Of a stretch of DNA of 64,000 nt, positions 11,312 through 23,037 are shown piece by piece (within the stretch, counting starts at the first letter, position 1; each line of letters starts with the position of its first letter). The stretch covers positions 1,499,001 through 1,563,000 of the forward strand of contig JAJKFL010000007.1 in the NCBI GenBank assembly GCA_021186555.1, given 5' to 3'. This stretch comes from Reticulitermes speratus. Its lineage: Eukaryota; Arthropoda; Insecta; Blattodea; Rhinotermitidae. The notes under the pieces are model-generated. The model was not told the DNA's origin and searched no databases. It was given only the letters and a program-made list of their open reading frames with translations. The translations under genes and the position numbers were made by a program.

Positions 11312-11711
11312 TCATTCTGCAGTCTGTCTTACGACAGGTCCATAACATCTTCCAAAGCGAGTTCTCCACACAGTGCGATCTAGTGCTTCCTGTTTCAATT
11401 TCCAGTATCTTCTCTTTCCTTAAGGCCATCCAGTAGTCGCTTACGCCATCTCCCTCGTCTTCCCGTCATTTCTATCCTTCCTTCTAACGTTCCTTCAATC
11501 ACGTGTTTCAGAAGGCAGTTTCTACGCAACATGTGACCAATCCAGTTAGCCTTTCTTCTTTTTATTGTATGTACGATATTCCTTTCCTCCTTCACTCTAT
11601 GTAATACTTCTTCATTTCTCACACGATCGGTCCAACTGATCTTCTCCATTCTTCTCCAGCACCACATTTCAAAACTTTCCAGATACTTCTGATCTACCTT
11701 CCAAAGTTGAT
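11312..11711 (-). pseudogene. Non-LTR reverse transcriptase C-terminal tail, copy 1
   Basis: The minus-strand frame reads DQKYLESFEMWCWRRMEKIS, then IKRRKANWIGHMLRRNCLLK and EGRIEMTGRRGRWRKRLLDG. After a one-base frameshift near 11400 it reads EALDRTVWRTRF and GPVVRQTAE-stop, ending at 11312. This is the region downstream of the polymerase domain in many insect non-LTR elements. The palm-domain FADD motif is absent, so it is a 5'-truncated dead copy. A foldback element interrupts its upstream side at 11706. Confidence 0.8.
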
Positions 11712-11930
11712 TTCAGACTTCCGCCGCGATATTGATGAGATCTGCGCTCTTCTGGGATATTACGCGACGTCGTGTGGTCATTGTTTACCGACGTTTCGGT
11801 ACAACGTACGCGTCCCATACTCAAGAGTCGGACTATTGACCCGTGAGGATGGGACCTATATGTTGTCCCGAAACGTCGGTAAACAATTACCACACGACGT
11901 CGCGTAATATCCCAGAAGAGCGCAGATCTT
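11706..11930. mobile_element. Foldback element 2 with 11-bp target duplication
   Basis: Arms of about 68-95 bp ending at AGATCTGCGC / GCGCAGATCT form a near-perfect palindrome. The one-sided tail (TTTCAGACTTCCGCCGCGAT) is at the left, so the copy is reversed relative to copy 1. The duplicated 11-mer TACCTTCCAAA flanks it at 11695-11705 and 11931-11941. This shows insertion and defines both ends. Arms contain CCGACGTTTCGG. Confidence 0.88.
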
Positions 11931-11941
11931 ACCTTCCAAAA

Positions 11942-12364
11942 TGTCCGAGTTTCAGCTATGGTCGAAATGTAGAACTTCACCAGTTTCTTCCTTTAAGCCT
12001 CCTTCTAATACAGGATACAAAATATCCCACAGTCCATGAACACTGCAATGCACTGGAGAGTGAATATGACTGTTAATTAGGCATCTGGCTATCAAGACTT
12101 GCGACAGAACCGCAGGTGTAGGTCCAAGTTTTATTAGATTCGGAACTAGATCAAACTAAATGGTCAGCTTCACGTTCCGACAGCTTTACAGCTAGTAAAA
12201 TAGCTGTCGGTATACCCTGGATGGGGAAACCCGGTCACTAGGGATAAATGGAATTTTCTGGAAAAAAAACCTGGTCGAATTCTGTACAAAAGGGCTGCTT
12301 TCACTGATTATATTTCTTACTTATATTTGAGGCTGTATTTTGTTTGAGGTATATCCGACATACG
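11942..12364. other. Unassigned sequence
   Basis: The first part may continue the reverse transcriptase relic upstream of the foldback insertion (ATGTCCGAGTTTCAGCTATG). No domain was recognised in the rest. Confidence 0.4.
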
Positions 12365-12650
12365 GGGTAACGAGGTGGCGCTGTTGGTTGAGACACTGCA
12401 CTACAAGCCGGAAGGTCGCGGTTTCGATTCCCGATGTTGTCATTGGAATTTTTTTTTGACATAACCCTTGCGGCCGCACTATGACCCTGGGGTCGACTCA
12501 GCCTCTAACAGAAATGAGTACCAGGAATATTTCATGGGGGCTAAAGGCGGCCGACGCGTAGGACTGACAAAGTTACCACCTTCATGTGCCGATTGTTTTG
12601 AAATCTGGGAGCATCAAGCTCCTGGAATTCCCGTCAGGATAGACAGTCTC
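12365..12650 (+). mobile_element. SINE family A, copy 2
   Basis: The plus-strand head GAGGTGGCGCTGTTGGTTGA is followed by a B-box-like GGTTTCGATTCCC and the shared body (ATGAGTACCAGGAATATTTC). Similarity ends near 12650 before the TTTACC tail, so the 3' end is lost. No target duplication was seen. Confidence 0.85.
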
Positions 12651-13480
12651 CGAATCTAGGTTTTAAACCCGGGACATCCAAATAAATGTCACGAGTACCG
12701 CCACTCTGCCGTGATGTTTGGTATTTTCATTACAATTAAGTTACTTCTTCCCCACATTTCCCTTTTCCTCCAAACTTCCTTAGAGTTTTCAGTGAAAGCA
12801 GAAACCGGAAGCGGGTTAAGGTGGTTTCAATGAATATTACGAAGTTTGCAGATGAATGGGATAAAGTTTGGAGTGCCCATATAAATTACAGAGGAGCTTA
12901 GAAACTGTAAGATGATGTTCGCATTTGCTAGATGGGGAACTTCCATAGACACTCCTGAAGTGCTGAAGAAAGTGGGACAGTCAGCGCTGTTCGTAGCTGA
13001 TCTGAAAATGTTTGCTGAAAGCTGTACCGCTACGTACGGGATAAATATGTTAAATTGCTATACAACTATATATGGCAACTACGCAGAGAAGACGTGCCTG
13101 AATTAGGGTTTCATCGGACAACTGCAACAAACAGCACCACTGTTACAGAGGCTGGAGGTCCCAGGTTCAAATTTCGGCCCAGAGAGCGGCTAATCTGACG
13201 TGATTTTCATTCTTTTTGGTAGTTTTCCTCAATACTTCCAAGAAATGGCCGGATATAACGTCAAACTCGTCTCTTTAATTTCATTGTATCGATGGCTGCT
13301 ACTTTGAAGTGCAAATTTTGAATAACAAGCATTTAAAAATTCGGACCCCGCATCACAGCAAACTTTCACATCATTCGTTACAAAGACCAGTAAGTTAATT
13401 GTGTTCAGCAAAATAATCTTTGCAATATTTTAGGTTCTCACAACGATTCTGATGGACATGTTACGAGGTGCGGACTAGTA
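12651..13480. other. No gene; possible tRNA-derived fragment
   Basis: A short B-box-like string GGTTCAAATTTC with following sequence near 13156-13250 could be a decayed SINE of a fourth type. Short ORFs at 12912-13106 and 13229-13411 are unremarkable. Confidence 0.35.
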
Positions 13481-13535
13481 AATAGTTACAGACGTTTCGG
13501 GTAAAATATGCTGCTCTGAAACGTCGGTGACTATT
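13481..13535. repeat. Short foldback next to the 61-bp array
   Basis: AATAGTTACAGACGTTTCGG (13481-13500) is mirrored by CTGAAACGTCGGTGACTATT (13516-13535) with two mismatches, around a loop of about 15 bp. The arms share GACGTTTCGG with the large foldback family. The 61-bp array begins 40 bp downstream. Confidence 0.75.
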
Positions 13536-13574
13536 CAAGAGTTTACACAGCGCAAGATCCAAGAAGAGTTGAAA

Positions 13575-14184
13575 CTTCGACGTAAGAGCTTTTAGTGTGC
13601 AAACCTTAAGAAGCACAAGAATATACTGTGAGAAACTTCGACGTAAGAGCTTTTAGTGTGCAAACCTTAAGAATCACATGAATACACTGTGAGAAACTCC
13701 GACGTAAGAGCTTTTAGTGTGCAAACCTTAAGAAGCACATGAATATACTGTGAGAAACTTCGACGTAAGAGCTTTTAGTGTGCAAACCTTAAGAAGCACA
13801 TGAATATACTGTGAGAAACTTCGACGTAAGAGCTTTTAGTGTGCAAACCTTAAGAAGCACAAGAATATACTGTGAGAAACTTCGACGTAAGAGCTTTTAG
13901 TGTGCAAACCTTAAGAAGCACAAGAATATACTGTGAGAAACTTCGACGTAAGAGCTTTTAGTGTGCAAACCTTAAGAATCACATGAATACACTGTGAGAA
14001 ACTCCGACGTAAGAGCTTTTAGTGTGCAAACCTTAAGAAGCACATGAATATACTGTGAGAAACTTCGACGTAAGAGCTTTTAGTGTGCAAACCTTAAGAA
14101 GCACATGAATATACTGTGAGAAACTTCGACGTAAGAGCTTTTAGTGTGCAAACCTTAAGAATCACATGAATATACTGTGAGGAA
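13575..14184. repeat. 61-bp tandem array, 10 copies, higher-order period of five
   Basis: Units start every 61 bp from 13575, with the core GACGTAAGAGCTTTTAGTGT. Diagnostic variants (AAGCACAAG, AATCACATG with ACTCCGACG, AAGCACATG) run A-C-B-B-A then A-C-B-B-C', giving a 305-bp higher-order repeat. Confidence 0.97.
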
Positions 14185-14905
14185 AGTTCAGAGTTTCTGG
14201 ATGTTACGCAGGAGGTACGTGGCCTGCAGTAACCGCTGTATTTCGCTCGTAAATAAAAGGGAAAGACAGAAACATATCATGCAACTGTAACGGGTAAAAC
14301 CGAATTCCACCCGAAACTGTACATTATAGGGGTCGTATGCTCCGGTGATTATAACAATTGCCCACGAGTCATGCAACAGTGCATAACAGTCAGAAGATAA
14401 AAATAATAAAAAAAACTTTTCCTCATAAGTCACGCTAACAGCGTAACCGGCTTCCTCCATTTCTATTTAAAACACTGAAGTTACATTTAAAATAATTACA
14501 CGTAAACTAATTTTAAAACTTAAATTCTGGCTCGCAGCCAAATATATGACAAAATCCCCTATGCCACGCCTACAACTATGACGACACAGGATGCATTGGC
14601 AGATCCAGAAGAAGGCAGCGTGTCTGGGTGACCTTGGCATGTGACAATGGAGGTACCTCGCAGGTTTGTTTGATTTCTGGAAATGTCCCGGTAAGGCCTA
14701 CACTGTAGGAATGCTGTCTGTTGAAGACAGATCACGTCTGAGGCACGTCCGTGACTGAGGGCTTAAGACAAGCCGCAACATTACGTGTGAATGAACGATG
14801 TTAAGTAAAAGCATCGTACGCACTTACGTACTGAAATAGGTTTTTAACAAAAGTGTTAATTATGAAACTAACACTTAACAACAGAAATGTTGCTTTCTTG
14901 ATTTT
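14185..14905. other. No supported gene
   Basis: A 90-codon minus-strand ORF (14188-14460) has hydrophobic stretches but no recognised domain and begins in the array edge. Otherwise the sequence is unassigned. Confidence 0.4.
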
Positions 14906-15134
14906 AAATAAAGTGCAAATTCACAAATAAAGTGCAAATTCACAAATAAAATGCAAATTCACAAATAAAGTGCAAATTCACAAATAAAGTGCAAATTCAC
15001 AAATAAAGTGCAAATTCACAAATAAAGTGCAAATTCACAAATAAAGTGCAAATTCACAAATAAAGTGCAAATTCACAAATAAAGTGCAAATTCACAAATA
15101 AAGTGCAAATTCACAAATAAAGTGCAAATTCACA
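14906..15134. repeat. 19-bp tandem array, about 12 copies
   Basis: The unit CACAAATAAAGTGCAAATT is repeated with almost no variation (one G to A), which suggests recent expansion. It ends about 24 bp before foldback element 3. Confidence 0.97.
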
Positions 15135-15157
15135 CGTCGCAAATAACAAAACATTTA

Positions 15158-15400
15158 TTTCAGGCTTCCGCCGCAATGTTGATGAGATCTGCGCTTTTCT
15201 GGGATATTACGCGGCGTTGAGTGGTTGTTCTGTGCCGACGTTTCGGGACAACATATCGGTCTCATCTTCAAGGGTCAATAAGTCCAACTTTTCTTCTTGG
15301 ACTTCTTGACCCTCGAAGATGGGACGGATACGTTATTCCGAAACGTCGGTAAAGGGTAACCACTCAACGCTGTGTAATATCCCAGAAGAGCGCAGATCTC
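15158..15400. mobile_element. Foldback element 3
   Basis: It begins with the tail TTTCAGGCTTCCGCCGC, then the arm AGATCTGCGCTTTTCTGGGA, and ends with the mirrored arm at CAGAAGAGCGCAGATCT. The loop region holds TTCTTCTTGGACTTCTTGAC, shared with copy 4. A possible 7-bp duplication AAAACAT flanks it (15148-15154, 15405-15411) but is not exact to the ends. Confidence 0.85.
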
Positions 15401-15522
15401 AATAAAAACATCGTACTGATTGGCCTATAAATTTACGTGACGTTTAGTTTTTGCAATTTCACCTTTATAAAGCGATCGACACTTTACACACTACTGCATT
15501 CTACATCAGCAGTGTGCGAGCA

Positions 15523-15592
15523 TAGTGTCTGTTGTAGTGTCTGTTGTAGTGTCTGTTGTAGTGTCTGTTGTTAGTGTCTGTTGTTAGTGTCT
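15523..15592. repeat. 12-13 bp tandem repeat
   Basis: TAGTGTCTGTTG is repeated about 5.5 times. The last copies carry one extra T. Confidence 0.92.
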
Positions 15593-15892
15593 AGTTCAAT
15601 GGAGCAAATGCCGTTTAAACTTGCCGTAAAATAATCGGCTAAAATCGAATTAAATCTCTTAAAATAATCTCGGTTTTATAACATTTCCAGAATTTCGGAA
15701 GTCTCTCAAAACGTACAAAAATAAACTTCTCCCTGTTTGAAAATAATTGTTACATCAAAACACTGTGTCTGTGCGTTCAAAAGTGTATCTCGCAGACTTT
15801 CAGATTTTGATACCTGTACGGCATAAAATATGGCCGGAAATTAATTCGAAGTAAAGTATAATGTTTCGAAGAAGGCTTTTATGGCATAGAGA

Positions 15893-16058
15893 TATTAACA
15901 ACATATTAACAACATATTAACAACATATTAACAATATATTAACAACATATTAACAACATATTAACAATATATTAACAACATATTAACAACATATTAACAA
16001 CATATTAACAACATATTAACAACATATTAACAAATATTAACAACATATTAACAACATA
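15893..16058. repeat. 11-bp tandem repeat, about 15 copies
   Basis: The unit AACAACATATT, with some AATATATT variants and one deletion. A hammerhead-like motif begins about 65 bp downstream. Confidence 0.95.
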
Positions 16059-16124
16059 ACAAATTTGTGGAACTGTATAAATACTGGCTCGTTATGACTG
16101 TTGGTTTTATATTTGGCAACCTGT

Positions 16125-16166
16125 GCTGCCTGAGGATGGTGCACTGGCACCGAAACATGTAGCAGC
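16125..16166 (+). ncRNA. Hammerhead-ribozyme-like motif
   Basis: Outer strand GCTGC (16125-16129) pairs perfectly with GCAGC (16162-16166). Core CTGAGGA is at 16130-16136, then one T, then the stem GGTGC with GCACC, then CGAAAC and the palindrome ACATGT followed by A. All three helices of a hammerhead layout are formed. The extra T before the middle stem is the departure from the canonical core. Downstream sequence contains AATAAA at 16215-16220. Confidence 0.55.
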
Positions 16167-16185
16167 TTTATGTGTAACATATATG

Positions 16186-17507
16186 TGAACATTAGAGTGC
16201 GTTTGGTTGGTGTAATAAATTGACTCTATTGATCAAGACAGTGCACTGAGTGAAGAATTTCATAGTGGCAGAGCAGAAGTTTAGTACAGGGTTTAAATAA
16301 AAGCTGCACAGTTGTGTGACTGGAGAGAAAAAGTCGGTTGGTTTCAGTGGGAATTATTCAATTGTTTGCTGATGTTTTATTAAGCTATTAATGTACGAGA
16401 AGGTTACAACGTGTACATGGGGCATGAGGGAGTGTCTATTAGTGATGTTGAAATAACAGATATGCGTGATTTATTGGATTCTGTTTCCATCAAAACTTCC
16501 CGTTACGTAACAATAACACTTTATTCAAAACCAACATGTTTCAATTTATACTACTAAATCATCAAGGGTTTCATATGTGCAAGTAAATTGTGTGCTTTGA
16601 TGGAAACAGAAAACCAGCAATTGTCAAAAAAAGTACTTGTTAATATGAAAGCAATTAACACACACACACACATATAGGTAACATTTATAGTGTTTTATAG
16701 TTTTTGTTTTGTTCCTGAGAGATAACTCACCGGACTGCCGTAATTAAAAACTCTATTAATTAGAGGTAAAGTGCAATATCTATTACAGTGCTGTATTGAC
16801 AGTTGGAGGAAAACGTTGAGTACTTTACAAAGTTTTTTAAATAAGAACTCTTACCATAGAAAATTGTTTTACGCTTTTTCTTTCCCAGAATATGAAGACC
16901 TTATTAATATCCATTCTGTTGTTTGGCACAAATTAGCAATACGTACAATACTCTAAGCGCCTGCTAGCTCCCTGTTGTCTCGTGTACTTAAAGTGACGTC
17001 ACAATACTAATTATTTGGCTCTCGAATGGTTATTTCCAGTTATTCCTTTAATTACGTGTCGAGATTACTTCTGGAAACTTTTGTTCAGGTTTCAAATAAA
17101 ACTTTATTAGTGTCTGATGACTGTGCTAAAGTTTATGATCATATTGCTTTAATAATGTGTCAAGAATGACTTGAATTTACACAAAAGAGAACAACTTTTT
17201 CCTCGCTACTAATGAGGCATCCTGTTACATTGCTGGATAAACTTCGTGTTCACTCCACAACACGTGTTCTCTTATAAAAGTCCTGAAATTAAGTCTAAAA
17301 TAAGGCTGAATTGCATCAAATCTACACTCGCGTTCTTAAAAAGCGCTGCAATTGATCGATACAGTTTATGAATGTAATGTTGTATGATTCATGTTTCTTC
17401 AGCTTACAACGTGTCACGCGCTCAGCCTTCTTTGAATTAACTTAATTCTATAAAAGTAAGTCAGTCGTGTATTTAGGAGAACATCTTGTATGATTATAGA
17501 TGCAGCA
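16186..17507. other. Unassigned DNA with one decayed hairpin motif
   Basis: A minus-strand motif at about 16532-16578 has core TTGATGA in place of CTGANGA, then an AU-rich stem, GAAAC and ACATGTT. The outer strands AAACCC and GGTTTT pair partly. A short CA repeat lies near 16661-16671. No ORF of interest. Confidence 0.4.
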
Positions 17508-18868
17508 AAGCCTCTCTCTACACAAACGATCAAACACAGAAGACGCTGACCAAGCCTCTCTCTACACAAGCAATCAAACACAGAAGACGCTGACCAAGCC
17601 TTTCTCTACACAAGCAATCAAACACAGAAGACGCTGACCAAGCCTTTCTACACAAGCAATCAAACACAGAAGACGCTGACCAAGCCCCTCTCTACACAAG
17701 CAATCAAACACAGAAGACGCTGACCAAGCCTTTCTACACAAGTAATCAAACACAGAAGGCGCTAACCAAGCCTTTCTCTACACAAGCAATCAAACACAGA
17801 AGACGCTGACCAAGCCTCTCTCTACACAAGCAATCAAACACAGAAGACGCTGACCAAGCCTTTCTCTACACAAGCAATCAAACACAGAAGACGCTGACCA
17901 AGCCTTTCTACACAAGCAATCAAACACAGAAGACACTGACCAAGCCTCTCTCTACACAAGCAATCAAACACAGAAGACGCTGACCAAGCCTTTCTACACA
18001 AGTAATCAAACACAGAAGGCGCTAACCAAGCCTTTCTACACAAGCAATCAAACACAGAAGGCGCTAACCAAGCCTCTCTCTACACAACAATCAAACACAG
18101 AACACGATGACCAAGCCTTTCTACACAAGCAATCAAACACAGAAGACGCTGACCAAGCCTTTCTACACAAGCAATCAAACACAGAAGACACTGACCAAGC
18201 CTCTCTCTACACAAGCAATCAAACACAGAAGACGCTGACCAAGCCTTTCTACACAAGTAATCAAACACAGAAGGCGCTAACCAAGCCTTTCTACACAAGC
18301 AATCAAACACAGAAGACGCTGACCAAGCCTTTCTACACAACAATCAAACACAGAAGACGATGACCAAGCCTTTCTACACAATCAATCAAACACAGAAGAC
18401 GCTAACCAAGCCTCTCTCTACACAAGCAATCGAACACAGAAGACGCTGACCAAGCCTTTCTACACAAGCAATCAAAAACAGAAGACGCTGACCAAGCCTC
18501 TCTACACAAGCAATCAAACACAGAAGACGCTGACCAAGCCTCTCTACACAAACAATCAAACACAGAAGACGCTGACCAAGCCTCTCTCTACACAAGCAAT
18601 CACCGCTGACCAAGCCTCTCTCTACACAACAATCAAACACAGAAGACGCTGAACAAGCCTCTCTCTACACAAGCAATCAAACACAGAAGACGCTGACCAA
18701 GCCTTTCTACACAATCAATCAAACACAGAAGACGCTGACCAAGCCTTTCTCTACACAACAATCAAACACAGAAGACGCTGACCAAGCCTCTCTACACAAG
18801 CAATCAAACACAGAAGACGCTGACCAAGCCTCTCTTACACAAGTAATCAAACACAGACGACGCTGTCC
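17508..18868. repeat. 40-44 bp minisatellite, about 31 copies
   Basis: The unit contains CAATCAAACACAGAAGACGC and CTGACCAAGCCT followed by a variable CT block (TTTCT, CTCTCT, TTTCTCT) and ACACAAG. Length varies between units because of the CT block. The minus-strand ORFs at 17834-18640 (ERLGQRLLCLIACV repeats) are by-products of the repeat. Confidence 0.97.
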
Positions 18869-19314
18869 AGAGTGGAATTAGAACCGACGAGCCCGAGTTC
18901 GAGGAATACTCAATAGTATGCGATTTACAGTAGTGGAACGTCCGAGTCCAAGAGTTTATGTTGTTAATTCGTTCACTGTATCCACCAATAAAATCAAGTT
19001 GTTAGGATCTTTACGCAGCGAAGCTCATCTAAGTAATATTTTAAGCCTATTCTTACCGCACGAAAAACATATCTTGTGTACATTACACAGACCCGTTTAC
19101 TAATGGTATTCAAGAAAACAATCACTGTTTGCTCTGAGAACCAGATAAATTTGGGAAATACATAATTTATTAGATCTAATACTTCTAAAACAAATATTTC
19201 TCTTTTACACAGTTCTTAAAAATATCGTATTTCAATTTGCTTTCGCTGTATTAGGATTCTTTAGAGAATAAAGGCCAAAGTCACTCCATGACATGCCGAT
19301 GCAGGCACAGAGGG
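18869..19314. other. No supported gene
   Basis: AT-rich and unassigned. One 61-codon ORF (18918-19103) without recognisable features. Confidence 0.4.
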
Positions 19315-19553
19315 GAGGCGAAGATATAGATCCACCCCATTTATAACCCAGCACTAGAAGGGAACGAATGGCCAGCACCACGCTTCGGCCGCTTTACCGC
19401 GAGAAATACCCGGTTCCCATTGTGTAGGAGACTGGGTGGGCCTCGAGGCCGGTATGGACAGCCCCGCACGGAATATTTCACCCCAATCGGAATTCGATCC
19501 CGGGACTGTCCAGCCAGTAGCGAGTTGCTATACCGACTGCGCTATCTCGGCCG
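19315..19553 (-). mobile_element. SINE family B, head-containing copy
   Basis: The minus strand begins with a tRNA-like head (GGCCGAGATAGCGCAGTCGG, an A-box pattern) and has a B-box-like GGGATCGAATTCCG near 19487-19500. The body is diverged from other family B copies (GGTAAAGCGGCCGAAGCG). The 3' end is poorly defined. Confidence 0.7.
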
Positions 19554-19559
19554 CCTTTA

Positions 19560-20950
19560 CAGGGTACTGTGATTAAAATAAAAATAATTTCTTCTTATTT
19601 GAGGTTTTATGTTCCAATGCATGTAGTCTCTTAGAATATTACTGACGTTTCGGGAAGTCCTGCTGCCTCCATAAACATTGTAGATCAATCAACACTGATG
19701 ATAAATGCAACAAGATCCTCTGAATGTTGTTATACTCTACAAAACTACACGGAGTCACGCCCAAGAAGATATAAATATTTATAATCCTTAGTAAATTCAT
19801 TAAATTTTAAAGGCGTCCTGGAAATATTACAGCCTAACATTATTTAAAAAATTTAAATTTGGTATTTCAATACTTTCTGACTGGTTTAAGGTAAGTTTAC
19901 TCTTGGCTTTGCTATTTCTCACTCATGTACTCAGGATGTGTCTGCTTTTTATGGAATTCGAAAGTTCATTGCAGTGTTACCAACAGAATCCTCCGTTCTG
20001 CCCCGTGTGCTGACTACATCATTAAGGCACAGTGCTGTGCCCTATAAAACCCACACCCTGTGACTCACTACACCGCACTGACGTCCTCACAAAGCCGTCC
20101 ACCTTCAGGATTGTGCCACCTCAGGTTTATTAACTGTCACTTCAACCTGACGACTTCTGACACCAATTATAATCAAATGCGACTAAATAATTAGTCCATA
20201 ACAGGCAAGAGCTCCTTCAATACTGAGGACCATGTTTCAACCTACAGAAAGTAACAAGAGGACGGAGAAAATTACATAATGAAGCGCTTTATCAAATAGA
20301 GTGCGTTCATCCCGGAGCTTCCGGGCAAGAGTTGAGTCGCTGAGGCAGAAGTCTGGAACAGTCTTCCCACCTGTGACACAGCAAATATTACGGTTCATAG
20401 ATTTAGCAGGCAGGCAGGCAGGCCTAACATGATCACTTGATCCATAACCCAAGAGACGTGGGTTGCACATATAGCATGCATAAGAAGGATAAGAGGTAAT
20501 TATATTATTTTAGTCGAAAAAATTGAAAGCAAGAAGTCGTTTGGGAAATATAAGCTGAAAGAACAGACGGGTGCTTTGACATTGATTTCAAGAAAACTGG
20601 GTAGGAGAAGGTGGAGTGTGTTAATACGACTCTGGGGAGGGACTATTGGTGGTCTATAATGAACTTCAAGTCTGTCTTTATTTCTGGTAGATGATTACTA
20701 AAGTTTTCAAGAAGCCTGATACGCTTATCTTCCAGACAGAATTGTGACTAGACTGCATTAAATGGCCTTACGACCTAAAATACCACAGAGCCAAGACGTC
20801 ATCTCTCACTCGGCAATAAAATTCCGGGACCCATAAAATGCGGAGTGTCCTGAGTAGCCAGTTACTATCTATTTCTGGACATAAATTCCGCTGCATGCTG
20901 TTAGATGTAGAAATTTTCGTCTACACTTTTTTCTGGCCTTGTTAATTGTA
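19560..20950. other. Unassigned DNA with hairpin-motif relics
   Basis: Near 19645-19690 and 20697-20740 lie decayed GACGTTTCGGG / TCTTCCAG motifs of the dispersed hairpin class. AAACTACACGGAGTCACGCC near 19740 matches a repeat phrase found at 55225. TGGAATTCGAAAGTTCATTG near 19951-19970 resembles the non-LTR tail seen at 21500. No intact ORF. Confidence 0.45.
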
Positions 20951-20962
20951 TTTCTGTACAGT

Positions 20963-21226
20963 GAAGGTAAAGCAATCCCATTTCAGGCCTGGACAGGCCC
21001 TTAGGGTTTCAGGAGGTTGAGGCTCCCAGATTTCTAGACAATCGGCACATGAAGGTAGTAAGGTTGTCAGCCCTACGCACCGGCCGCCTTTACCCCCCAG
21101 GAAATATTCCTGGTACTCATTTCTGTTAAAGGCTGAGTCGACCCCAGGGCCACAGTGCGACCGGAAGGATTATGTCAATGAAAAATTCCAATGACACTAT
21201 CGGGAATAAAACCAGCGACCTTCCAA
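20963..21226 (-). mobile_element. SINE family A, copy 3, with 12-bp target duplication
   Basis: The minus-strand copy is truncated inside the tRNA-like head. Its ends are fixed by a perfect duplication TTTCTGTACAGT at 20951-20962 and 21227-21238. This shows insertion by target-primed reverse transcription, typical of LINE-mobilised SINEs. The body matches copies at 8346 and 58486. Confidence 0.93.
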
Positions 21227-21409
21227 TTTCTGTACAGTAGGAATTAGATCTGAAGAGAAGCCGTGAGCTTTATACTGGCCAGTCAAAATACTGAGTATCT
21301 GTTACCAGTATGTAATTTATCATGATTCTTGTAAACTATCGTGAAATTTGTTGGTTACAATAATATAAGAAACTAGCAGGACTCCGCACTACAGTGTATG
21401 CACAAATTT

Positions 21410-21620
21410 AACTAACTAACTAACTAACTAACTAACTCCATGAAGCAGAGTCTTTCTTGAGAAGCTAACAGGTCGCAGCTAGTCAAGAAATTACCCGCGT
21501 TTTATGGAACCCGAAGGTTCATTACTCCTTTCATAGTATCACGTTACCTGTCCCTGTCTTAAGCCAGATCAATCCAATCCATGCCCCCCAACCCACTTCT
21601 TGAAGATCCATTTTAGAACA
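21410..21620 (-). mobile_element. Non-LTR retrotransposon 3' end with (GTTA)n tail, copy 1
   Basis: On the minus strand, fragments of the tail peptide ([10 protein letters not shown], a frameshift, then VMNLRVP-stop) are followed by a short 3' UTR (GAAGGTTC and GAGAAGCTAACAGG read on plus). A run of GTTA repeats at 21410-21437 ends it. The same arrangement occurs at 63462-63711. Only the extreme 3' end remains. Confidence 0.75.
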
Positions 21621-23035
21621 TGTGTTGATTATCTAACAATACAGTGACCATGTGAAACTGTGTTTATCTTTTGGTTTTATTGCGACGAATAATAAAACAT
21701 TTGAGGTAGCCACATAAAATTCGGTAAGAAGATAGACCATACACGTGACTACACTTACAGTATTGAATACGCCTTTTTAAATTTACAATTTCAAGTATGG
21801 TGAAGATAAAAACTTTGAGGTTATGTCCGACAAATTTAACACACAGATTTTCTGGATATAACCAATAAGCAGTTTACAGAGTTACGATGAATATATTATA
21901 CATATATATATATATATACGTAGCATATAAATGTGAAATTGGACAGCAGGCTGTACGCTGCGAAATATCTGCCACTGTCTTGCGTGAATCATAACTTGTC
22001 CTGTGGGCAACACAAGCCTCAATTACGAATGTTTCCCGAGATTTCCATCAACCACAGACCAAATTACGACGCTGGAATCTGTAAATCGTTTTCCAATCTG
22101 AACAAAAGGAATCGATACAGAGAATGGTTTGTGCGAAATATGACTGTCTCCTGAGTCTAGAGACAATGTCTTGGACTTGTATGTATCTTGCCACTTACTT
22201 CGGAAAGATCAAGCAAAACAAATGTGCCTGAACAGAAATTCATTTCCAAATATTTGGGAGCACTTTTTATGTTAACTTATAGAGAAAATTAAACATAACT
22301 ACATTTTAAAGTTTTTCTTTTAAATCGCATAGTGCGAGGAGAGATAAGAAAAGCAAAACATTTCAATAATAAATAAATCCTTTGGAAATGCATTTTACAA
22401 AATATTTTCCAAGGCGCTAAACCAGAGTTTACAAAATAAGTACAAAACGTATTTCGTTATTATGTCCACAGCAGTTCGCCAGTACATTTGTATTGAGTCA
22501 GATTTGTACGAGGTTTATCTACCATACATTTTAATATTATCCTCCTATCACCAACTGGGTTTATTATAATGTGGCTTTTTTTCCAAGAGAGTCCAGAGCA
22601 AAAATTGTAACAGCAGTAAGCCAAAAAGCTTCCTGAATGACCAACCTGTTTTACCCACCTGATTTAATCACACTAATAAATAGTCCACTTTATTCTTCTT
22701 GATTTAATCAAATTAGTAACATTGAGAAGAATAAAGAAATTGTGAAACTTCTTGTTGCACAATATTTATATTTTCATTTATATGCCGCAATTCCAAGTAA
22801 TTTTTTTTCAGAATTTCTTTCTAAAAGCTCTTTAATGTATAATATAAATGTTCCTTCACTGTGCCAGACCAAATATAACACCAACATGATTCAGCTACTT
22901 TCGTAGATTCAAAAGTACATTCTGTCACATACACGAAGTGGCAGAGAGAGACAGATGGCATAAAGAATAGAAACATCAGCTGTGAATAATACCGTTGGAA
23001 TTGGAACAGTCTTGAAAAAGTGCATCAAGAAGATG
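21621..23035. other. No supported gene
   Basis: AT-rich. A (TA) run lies near 21899-21919. ORF 21933-22154 has no recognised domain. The phrase TTGAGGTTATGTCCGACAAA near 21820 is a dispersed repeat also found near 5933. Confidence 0.4.
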
Positions 23036-23037
23036 AA

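Noticed and set aside
17834..18640. Minus-strand ORFs with repeated leucine/cysteine-rich peptides
   Set aside because: They are translations of the CT-block minisatellite and shift frame with its indels.
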